Shown: positions 15,237-21,840 of the stretch, piece by piece
Layout of the letters: each line of letters starts with the position of its first letter
How positions within the stretch are numbered: the first letter of the stretch is position 1
Assembly: GCF_029960645.1 (NCBI RefSeq)
Contig: NZ_JASBQY010000012.1
Coordinates: forward strand, 49,327 to 113,326
Direction: 5' to 3'
Length of the DNA: 64,000 nucleotides
From: Arthrobacter sp. AL12
GTDB lineage: Bacteria > Actinomycetota > Actinomycetes > Actinomycetales > Micrococcaceae
Made by a program: the position numbers and the translations under genes
Notes under the pieces: generated by a model
What the model saw: only the letters and a program-made list of their open reading frames with translations
Databases searched by the model: none
Told to the model about the DNA's origin: nothing

Positions 15237-17735
15237 CTACGGCGCCGGCGGGGCGGTGGCCGTTGGAGCGGCCGACGTCGGGCCGGGAGCCGGTGCGGTG
15301 GCTGTTCCCCCGGATTCCGTGGGCTGGGTTCCCGCGGGCGCTGTAGCCGTGGAAGTCGCGGTGGGGGCGGTCCCGCCGGGCGCCGGCGCGGTCCCGGGAG
15401 CGCCCGGAGTCGCCCCCGGTGTGGCGCCCGGAGTGCCCGGCGTGGCCGAAGGGCTAGCGCCCGGGCTCGCACTCGTGCTCGCCCCCGGCGAACTGCCCGG
15501 AGTGGCGGGAGCCGGGCCGGATGAGCCCCGCGGCGTGGCGCTGGGGTCGGACCTGATGACCTCCATGATCTGGACCTTAAAGGCGTCAAGGCGCCCCTGG
15601 ATCTCCGAGAGCGGCACATCCTCCAGGGTCCGGCCGTATTCGGCGATCTGCTGCCAGAGCTCGTTGAGCCGGGTCATGCCGTCGGCGCTCAGCGGCCCGT
15701 CCAGGGTCAGGACCAGCTGGCTGGCCAGGGCGTAGGTCAGGCACCGTACGCAGTTGTAGTTCGCGGCCGCGGAGAGGTTCTCCGGGACGATCACGTCGGT
15801 CTGGCCCACGATCAGCACCACCTGGAAGCCGACCGCGACGGCGGCGCAGTCCGCGCAGCTGGCGAAGGCGTAGGCCTCGTTGCGGGTGGTGACGTCCTCG
15901 CCGTCGTCGGCCCAGACCAGCGCGAAGGCGACGTCATAAACCACGGATCCGTCCGTGGTGTTGACCGCGAGTGACTGGTTGCCGTCCTCCTCCGGCGCGG
16001 CCGGCTGGTCGAAGGGGAACACCCAGGCCGGAGCCGTGGCTCCGGCGGTGCCGGGACCACGCGGGACCAGGACCATGCTTAGCTGCGGGTCCTCCCGGGT
16101 GGGCTTCTCCGCACCGGCGGGCCAGAGCGCCACGGTCCGGCCGGCTCGGCCCTCCCGCAGCCCGGTGGTGGCACCGGGCGGGAAGATAGCGGTGGTGGCG
16201 TCGGCCAGGGTGCCTCGCTCGTAGGACTGGACGGGCCGGTAGCTTTCGCCGCCGGGCCACCAGGCCCAGGCGAGGCCGGCCGTCACGGCGGCGATCACGG
16301 CGAGGGAGGTCCCGCGCTGAAGCGCCTTGCCGCGGGTCTTCTGCCACAGGGCGGTGATCAGTTGCTTTCCCAGCCGGAACAGGATGTAGAAGATCCCGAC
16401 GACGGGAAGCGCGACGGCGGCGATCGCCAGGATCCGCACGGCGGCGTCGAGGATGTCCCCGCCGGCCAGGGCGCTGTTGAACATGGCGTACTGCTTCTGC
16501 CCGCTGTCCCACGCGGTGCCGAGGAGCCGGGGGAGGGACAGCACCATCAGGACCAGGCTGAAGAGCAGCAGCGGGACGGTGATGAGCACCCAGGCGGTGA
16601 CCACGGCCCGGGCCCACGGCTTGAGGAGCTGCGCCTCCGGGTCCTTCCGGCGCCACGGCAGCAGACCCAGCAGGGTGGGCTTGATCCTCTGGAACAGGTC
16701 CGGGACTCCGGTGGCGTCGGCGAGGATGTGGTACCCGTCGAAGCGGACCAGCGGCAGCAGCTGCCGGACCATCTGCAGCACCTGGGTGACGACGAGCAGC
16801 AGCGCGTCGAAACCGGTGGCCCACCAGATGCCCATGATGGCGACGGCGACGATCGCGTTGAAGTACAGCCCGCCGAGGTCGGTCCGGATGCGGCCGGCGC
16901 GGCCCAGCCGGTAGGAATCGGTGACGTCGGTGAAGAACGCGGGCCAGATCAGGTACAGGCCGGTGCCCATGGCCCCCGGGGTGGCGCCGCCGCGGCGCGC
17001 GGCCGCCGCGTGCCCGAACTCGTGGAACCCGGCGGAGAGCACGGTCACGGCGAGGATCAGCAGCACCAGGCCCGGGTTGGCAAAGGCCTCGTGCGTGGCG
17101 GAGGCCAGGCCCTTGACCATGAACACCCACCAGCAGGCGGCGAGGAAGGCGCCGGTCACGAGGACCACGATCAGCGGGTTGAAGAGCGCGGCGAAGGGGG
17201 CCGTGATCCGGCGGGTGCGCTCCGGGTCGGTGACGGTATAGCGGAACTTCATCCCGAGCAGCGGGTCCGCCTTGCGGACCTCGGGCTGGGAGCCGTCGGC
17301 GAGCCGCAGCAGGCCCAGGGGCAGCAGCTGGGAGTCGATCAGCGTCCGGACGTTGTCGGCGCTGACCAGCCGGCCGAACCCGGCGCTGGCGTGGCTGGCG
17401 ATTTCCTCCGCGCCGCGGGCGCCGTCGATCGCCTCAAGGACCAGGTAGAGCAGCCGGGTGAGCTGCAGCGTCTGGCCGTCGGCACGGCGGACCAGGGACG
17501 GTGCCTCGCGGTAGCCGGAGCCCTGGGTTTCGCCGAGCAGCTGGACGCCGTCGGCCCGGACAGGAACCGGCAGGGTGCCGGTAGCGGCTGCGGGCACAGA
17601 AGGAGCAGGCGCGGCCACCGGGGACACAGCCGGCGCAGGTGAAGCCGGCGCCGACGCAGCCGCTGCAGAAGGAGCCGGCGCGGAAAAGGCCGGCGGGCCG
17701 TCCGTGTTGGACGGCCCGCCGTGCGGTGAACTCAT
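15237..17735 (-). CDS. M50-type membrane zinc metalloprotease with PqqD-like N-terminal domain
   Basis: An 832-aa polytopic protein. Residues 1-58 are low-complexity Ala/Pro. Residues about 78-145 resemble a PqqD/RiPP-recognition fold (LVRRADGQTLQLTRLLYLVL, then IDGARGAEEIASHA and LLPLGLL). Membrane helices start near 185. The catalytic zinc site HEFGH is at 238-242 and the partner motif LVRFDGYH at about 329-336, as in the putative peptide zinc metalloproteases. A large extracytoplasmic domain has CADC and CVRC motifs, and the last about 100 residues are a Pro/Thr/Ser tail. It starts 8 bp after the stop of the repeat-protein gene, so the two are coupled. Processing or export of that neighbour is the natural inference; the substrate is unknown. 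Confidence 0.82.
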   Translation of the reverse strand: MSSPHGGPSNTDGPPAFSAPAPSAAAASAPASPAPAVSPVAAPAPSVPAAATGTLPVPVRADGVQLLGETQGSGYREAPSLVRRADGQTLQLTRLLYLVLEAIDGARGAEEIASHASAGFGRLVSADNVRTLIDSQLLPLGLLRLADGSQPEVRKADPLLGMKFRYTVTDPERTRRITAPFAALFNPLIVVLVTGAFLAACWWVFMVKGLASATHEAFANPGLVLLILAVTVLSAGFHEFGHAAAARRGGATPGAMGTGLYLIWPAFFTDVTDSYRLGRAGRIRTDLGGLYFNAIVAVAIMGIWWATGFDALLLVVTQVLQMVRQLLPLVRFDGYHILADATGVPDLFQRIKPTLLGLLPWRRKDPEAQLLKPWARAVVTAWVLITVPLLLFSLVLMVLSLPRLLGTAWDSGQKQYAMFNSALAGGDILDAAVRILAIAAVALPVVGIFYILFRLGKQLITALWQKTRGKALQRGTSLAVIAAVTAGLAWAWWPGGESYRPVQSYERGTLADATTAIFPPGATTGLREGRAGRTVALWPAGAEKPTREDPQLSMVLVPRGPGTAGATAPAWVFPFDQPAAPEEDGNQSLAVNTTDGSVVYDVAFALVWADDGEDVTTRNEAYAFASCADCAAVAVGFQVVLIVGQTDVIVPENLSAAANYNCVRCLTYALASQLVLTLDGPLSADGMTRLNELWQQIAEYGRTLEDVPLSEIQGRLDAFKVQIMEVIRSDPSATPRGSSGPAPATPGSSPGASTSASPGASPSATPGTPGATPGATPGAPGTAPAPGGTAPTATSTATAPAGTQPTESGGTATAPAPGPTSAAPTATAPPAP

Positions 17736-17743
17736 CCCGGGGA

Positions 17744-18397
17744 CTACTGCCGGAGGTCGGACTGCTGGTCGGCCGAGGCCGTGGCTTCGCCCTCAATGTT
17801 CTGGTTGATGATTGCGTCCTGCTGTGAGACGGCGTAGGCGTTGCTGTCGATCGAGCCGATGTTGGCGGCGACCGCGGCGTCGATCGGGGCAGCGACGTTG
17901 GCGTTGGCGGCCACGGCACCGTTGATCGGGGCGGCGATGTCGGCGGAGGCGTCCAGGTCCACGTTCACGTTGAGCAGGTTCGAGTTCAGGGCGCCGGCGA
18001 CGTCGGTGGGCAGGGCGCCGTCCTCCGCCGTCACCTCGGTTGCGCCGGTGTCGCTGCCGTCGGTGCTGCCGGTTTCCTGTTCGATCGTGCTGTCCTGCGC
18101 GGATTCGGCAGTGGCGTCGGCCGTGATTCCCTGGTTGATGATGACGCCCTGGTCGGAGAGCGCCTGGGCGTCCGAGCCGAAGGACAGGATGTTCGCCGAG
18201 GCCGCGGCGTCGATTGGGGCGGCGACGTTGGCGTTGGCCGCGACGGCGAGGTCAATCGGTGCGGCGGCGTTGATGCCGAGGTCCAGGTCCGCGTTGAGGT
18301 CCAGAATGGAGGCCACTTCCTTGTCCGGAAGCGCGGTGCCTGCCTCGGCCATCAGCTCGTCGTCGCTCAGCGGGGTCAGATCCTGTTCGGTGCTCAC
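17744..18397 (-). CDS. Acidic two-repeat protein, putative substrate of the adjacent M50 protease
   Basis: A 217-aa acidic protein without cysteines or membrane segments. It has a short N-terminal region with LTPLSDDELMAEAG, followed by two about 80-residue direct repeats. Each repeat has an NAxVDLDx strand, one or two AAPI(D/N)xAVAANANVAAPIDAA units, SxxSxAxAxSxQ and IINQxI. An acidic Thr/Ser linker joins them. The LSDDEL...AG segment resembles leader sequences of some RiPP precursors. GTG 18397 follows GGAG. It is transcribed with the PqqD-like M50 protease 8 bp downstream. Similar genes are sometimes labelled peptidoglycan-binding, but I see no known domain. Function unknown. Confidence 0.75.
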   Translation of the reverse strand: MSTEQDLTPLSDDELMAEAGTALPDKEVASILDLNADLDLGINAAAPIDLAVAANANVAAPIDAAASANILSFGSDAQALSDQGVIINQGITADATAESAQDSTIEQETGSTDGSDTGATEVTAEDGALPTDVAGALNSNLLNVNVDLDASADIAAPINGAVAANANVAAPIDAAVAANIGSIDSNAYAVSQQDAIINQNIEGEATASADQQSDLRQ

Positions 18398-18548
18398 GAA
18401 AAACTCCAGTCCCGGCACGGTTCCTGCTGCCCCCAGTGAGCAGTTTCCAGACCAAACGTGCCTGATGCGAGTCAATAGTAAGCACGATTAGCATTTATCC
18501 GATAGGCAGCTCCCGAAAAATCCCTCCCAGGTTCATCCGTTGCTCCGC

Positions 18549-18569
18549 ATTTTCAGAAGTCGTCTGCGC
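18549..18569 (+). repeat. Degenerate Tn402-type transposon end
   Basis: ATTTTCAGAAGTCGTCTGC matches the inner part of the 25-bp ends found intact at 20134, 20545, 25399, 25449 and 28941. The outer TGTC bases are not conserved. Its orientation makes it a left end facing the one at 20134-20158. Confidence 0.45.
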
Positions 18570-18650
18570 TGAATCTGACAGCACGCAACGAAGCACTCGG
18601 GTTGGTTCGGAGGCGGGGTCGGCGCCCCGCAGGCGGGATCGCCTATCGCA

Positions 18651-19421
18651 TCAGCTGGTCACCTGTCGGACCTTGAACACGATCGAGTCGAAGACGGTGC
18701 GTGCTTCTCTGGTCAGCTCTGGATTGATCGATTCGTGGAATTGGACCACCCAGAACATGGCGCGCTGGCCGTTCAGGTCGACCACCCGGTAGGTTTCCCG
18801 TTCAGCGGCGGTCGAGTACCAGCGGGTGCATAGGTTCGAGTATTCGGAGTGAACGCAAAACTGACCGTTGTCGCAGGCTTTGATGTCCACGTCGCCCTCG
18901 ACGGAGTGGTCGAACTCGACACCGGAGTAATCGCCCACCACGACCTCGACGGGAGGGGTGCTGGACGTTGACGTCTGGGCCGTCATCGCGTCGACGAAGG
19001 CCTTAGCCGACGGATTGACCTCGACGAGCGCGCCCTGCCACGCGCATGCGTCCGTCGGCACATGGTCGGAGGGCCACCAACCCACGAAAACCGCCATATC
19101 ATCCGGGTGATCCGGGTCGTCCTTTCCCAGGCCATCGCCGTCGGCCGACCAGCCGTCTGGGACGGTGATCTCGAAATTCTCTGCGAAGCTGGTGACGAGG
19201 TATGTACCAGCGTCGATGTCGCCGCTGTCCGGCAGCGGTGGGACCGTGGGCAGCGGTGGGACCGTGCGAGCCTCCGTAGTCGACGCGGAGGGCGGCGTCT
19301 CGGTAGTCGATGCGGGGGGCGGTGCCTCGGTGGCGGTGCAAGCCGAGAGGCCTACGGGCCCGAGTAGTCCGACGGAAAAGATCGATGCCAAGGCTATAGC
19401 GCGGCGTAGCAGCGAGGACAT
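18651..19421 (-). CDS. Secreted lipoprotein of unknown function
   Basis: A 256-aa protein with a lipoprotein signal: MSSLLRRAIALAS, a hydrophobic core, then the lipobox VGLSAC. A Thr/Pro/Ser spacer with repeated TTETPPS units follows. The body contains FEITVPDGWSADGDG and HPDDMAVFVGWWPSD and four further cysteines. The PDGW segment and closing FDSIVFKV helix resemble generic actinobacterial surface lipoproteins that measure or bind small ligands, but no named family is certain. ATG 19421 has GGAGG 5 nt upstream; an earlier in-frame ATG at 19466 would put 15 residues before the signal. It lies between two Tn402-like ends and may be transposon cargo. Confidence 0.7.
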   Translation of the reverse strand: MSSLLRRAIALASIFSVGLLGPVGLSACTATEAPPPASTTETPPSASTTEARTVPPLPTVPPLPDSGDIDAGTYLVTSFAENFEITVPDGWSADGDGLGKDDPDHPDDMAVFVGWWPSDHVPTDACAWQGALVEVNPSAKAFVDAMTAQTSTSSTPPVEVVVGDYSGVEFDHSVEGDVDIKACDNGQFCVHSEYSNLCTRWYSTAAERETYRVVDLNGQRAMFWVVQFHESINPELTREARTVFDSIVFKVRQVTS

Positions 19422-19456
19422 GGAGGCCTCCAAGGGCGAGCTTTGTGATGGGCACG

Positions 19457-20020
19457 TTACGCCCACGTGTCAGCGGCTACAAGGGGTAGGTACTGAGGCC
19501 CGCAAACGGGACGGTAGGTCACCGAACCGCCGGCGGGGACAAGAACACCGGCCAGGCAGTGCAGCAGCGTGGACTTGCCGGATCCGGACGGGCCCATGAC
19601 GGCGAGGACCTCCCCTGCGTGGGCGTCGAGGTCGATGCCCCCGCAATGCCGCCGCCTGTCCGAATCCGCGTCCTTCTTCCGGCGGGTCAGTTCACGCATC
19701 CGAGCCATGTGTTCGCTGCGCTGCACATCGAGCAGCCGGTCGGCGTCGTCGTCGTCGAGCAACAAGGCGATCACCGTCTTGGCAAAGAGCTAGCTTTGCA
19801 GGGACTCCGACGGAACGTCGGGGGTGAACAGCCACTCGCGCACCCTTTCCTGGGCGGCGACGGTGATCTCGTATTTCTTGCGGTCCGGACCGCCGCCGGA
19901 CTCTTCGCCCAGGTCCCGGATCAGTTCGTCACGGACCATTCGAGCCAGGGTGGAGTACACCTTCCCGAAAGCCAAAGCTTTTCCGGCTCCGAAGTAGCGG
20001 TCGTAAGAGTAGCTTTGCAT
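19457..20020 (-). pseudogene. PadR regulator fused by deletion to an ABC-transporter ATPase fragment
   Basis: The 5' part encodes a PadR-family segment (YDRYFGAGKALAFGKVYSTL, then GGGPDRKKYEIT). After a TAG at 19790-19792 the same frame continues as the PadR C-terminal helix region (LFAKTVIALLLDDDDADRLL to RELTRRKKDAD). It then jumps directly into an ABC ATPase (GIDLDAHAGEVLAVMGPSGSGKSTLLHC) that stops soon after Walker A. Normally PadR and ABC genes of this kind are adjacent, so one deletion removed the PadR end and ABC start, another the rest of the ABC gene. The PadR N-terminal helix-turn-helix is also missing. Confidence 0.72.
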
Positions 20021-20110
20021 CCAATGCACGTCACCGTGTCGCGGCCCCGGACGCAAGGAAAAAGACAGGCTGCAAGTCCGAGGGATTACGCGACGGAGTT
20101 GCATAGGTGC

Positions 20111-20158
20111 GTGCAGACGACTTCTGACATTCGGTGCAGACGACTTCTGAAACTGACA
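20111..20158 (-). repeat. Tn402-type transposon end (19-bp + 25-bp tandem sites)
   Basis: GTGCAGACGACTTCTGACA (20111-20129) is followed 4 bp later by a 25-bp copy (20134-20158) ending AAACTGACA. Read inward from 20158 this is TGTCAGTTTCAGAAG..., matching the class 1 integron/Tn402 end at 22 of 25 positions as I recall that sequence. Subterminal tandem copies are typical of TniA binding sites. As a right end, its element lies to the left. Confidence 0.65.
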
Positions 20159-20159
20159 C

Positions 20160-20490
20160 CCGTGTCTCGACCGCGAAACAGGACCTTGACCGGCAGATTG
20201 ACGCACTACGAGGCCAGGGGATCCTCCTCTTCGGCCAAATGGAACGAACCTACGCGATCGAACGCGCAGCCCACGCGCGTGCCGTCGCCGTCGCTAAAGG
20301 CAAACGGATCGGCCGACCCAGCCTGATCGACCCAGCGAAGCTCGCCTACGCCGCACACCTTCGCGACCAGGAAAATCAGTCCATCTCCGAGATCGTCAAA
20401 GCCACGGGTATCACCCGCTCCAGCCTCTACCGTTATCTGCCGCCCCGTCCACCGGAAACACTGACCGCTGAGGACCAGCAGGATGCGTAG
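20160..20490 (+). pseudogene. Serine recombinase (resolvase) with internal deletion
   Basis: Begins RVSTAKQDLDRQIDALRGQGI, the start of a resolvase catalytic domain without the preceding residues. It then jumps to LFGQMERTYAIERAAHARAVA and a C-terminal helix-turn-helix (ISEIVKATGITRSSLYRYL). About 90-100 residues between these blocks, including most of the catalytic domain, are gone. It starts at the edge of a transposon end and another end follows at 20545. Relatives include TnpR of Tn3-type and TniR of Tn402-type elements. Confidence 0.78.
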
Positions 20491-20544
20491 GAGCCCAGCG
20501 TCGATGGCGGTTGGCGCACGCGCCTTCGAACAAAACGACGGCTG

Positions 20545-20569
20545 GTGCAAACGACTCCTGAAACTGACA
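20545..20569 (-). repeat. Tn402-type 25-bp transposon end
   Basis: Single 25-bp copy, GTGCAAACGACTCCTG then AAACTGACA, in the same orientation as 20134-20158. It lies 12 bp from the stop codon of the formylglycine-generating enzyme gene. Confidence 0.6.
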
Positions 20570-20580
20570 TCTTCGCCGTC

Positions 20581-21570
20581 TCATGAACGGTCGTTCACGG
20601 CTATCGGTGTGTCCGCTTTCGGTACAGAGTTGTAAAGGGAACGTGCGCACCGGAATCCTATATGCGAGGTTGCCGTGTCCTCGGCTTGTGGGGAGCGGGC
20701 GGCTGGGCGGTAGCGCAGGCAGTACTCCGGAGCGCACAGGTGTGAGCCTCCTTTGAGTACGCGGCGCGGGATGCCGGACCCGGGTTCAGCGCTTTCGGCG
20801 GCCTTATCCTGGTGCGGCGTGCATGCGCACCCGCCTGCCCTGTCGTGAGTCCCGGCTACTGCTGCTGTGTCGTGGCGGGTCGAGTAGTAGCTGCTGGTCC
20901 ATTCCCAGACGTTTCCGATCATGTCGGAGAGCCCGTACCCGTTCGGGGGGAACGTGCCGGCCGGGGACGTTCCCTTCCATCCGTTCGCGCCCGTGTGGAG
21001 GTACGGGAATCTCCCTTGCCAGGTGTTGGCCATGAGCACGCCGTCCGGGCGGGGCTCGTTGCCCCAGGCGTAGGTGAACGCGTCGGATAGTCCGCCCCTG
21101 GCCGCGTATTCCCATTCGGCTTCGTCCGGCAGCCGTTTGCCGGCCCAGGCGGCGTAAGCACCGGCGTCCGCGTAGGACACCTGCACGGCCGGGTGGTCCT
21201 CGCCGCCTGCGGTTGAGGATCCGGGGCCAAGTGGCTGCTGCCAGGAAGCGCCGGGGACCCAGCGCCACCATTGTCTCCAGTCGCTCAGGTCCACCGGTCC
21301 GGGTGAGGGCGTGAAAACCAGCGCGCCCGGGGTCAGGTCCTGGGGTGACAGGTCGGGAAAGTCCGCCGGGTCCAGCGGCCGCTCGGCTACTGTCAGGTAG
21401 CCCGTGGCGGCAACAAAGAGGGCGAATTCCGCGTTGGTGACCGGACGCTGATCGAGCTCGAAGGCCGGTACGCGGACGCGGTGCGCGGGTCCCTCGTCGG
21501 GGTAGAAGGCGTCCGATCCCATCAGGAACTCGCCGGCTGGAATTCGCAGCATCGTCGTCGTGACTGGCAT
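20581..21570 (-). CDS. Formylglycine-generating enzyme (sulfatase activator)
   Basis: Oxidises the active-site cysteine of sulfatases to C-alpha-formylglycine using O2 and copper. The 329-aa chain has the family layout: IPAGEFLMGSD at the start, HPAVQVSYADAGAYAAWAGKRLPDEAEWEYAARGG split across the core, NGYGLSDMIGNVWEW, and GGSHLCAPEYCLRYRPAAR. Cys 279 and 284 are the catalytic pair, and the chain closes with SHIGFRCAR. ATG 21570 starts just before the first conserved strand, with a rather distant GAAGGA; the frame continues upstream without similarity. It is divergent from the sulfatase gene 270 bp away, which has the matching CSPSR site. Confidence 0.93.
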   Translation of the reverse strand: MPVTTTMLRIPAGEFLMGSDAFYPDEGPAHRVRVPAFELDQRPVTNAEFALFVAATGYLTVAERPLDPADFPDLSPQDLTPGALVFTPSPGPVDLSDWRQWWRWVPGASWQQPLGPGSSTAGGEDHPAVQVSYADAGAYAAWAGKRLPDEAEWEYAARGGLSDAFTYAWGNEPRPDGVLMANTWQGRFPYLHTGANGWKGTSPAGTFPPNGYGLSDMIGNVWEWTSSYYSTRHDTAAVAGTHDRAGGCACTPHQDKAAESAEPGSGIPRRVLKGGSHLCAPEYCLRYRPAARSPQAEDTATSHIGFRCARSLYNSVPKADTPIAVNDRS

Positions 21571-21840
21571 GCCGGGCGTTGTCCTTCCCGTCCGCGTGGG
21601 CCCGCTGTTCCGGGAGGTGGGGACCCGGTTGCGTCGCGCCATGGCTTGAGCCGATGCTACCTGCCGCCGCGCCATCGTTCCAGACGCATCAGATGTCCAC
21701 TGGGCAGGTGTTCCTCAGACGCCATGCCGTATCGATCCGACGCCCACGGCCAACAGGTTCATTCCTTTGGGGTGAGGTGGAGGTCGGCGGGGCCGAGCAG
21801 AGTGAATGGTGAGCCACCAGCAACCAACGAGGGAAGTCCC

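Noticed and set aside
16362..17642. 426-codon open frame opposite the M50 protease
   Set aside because: Low-complexity Gly/Asp/Gln-rich shadow; the opposite strand has membrane helices and zinc-site motifs.
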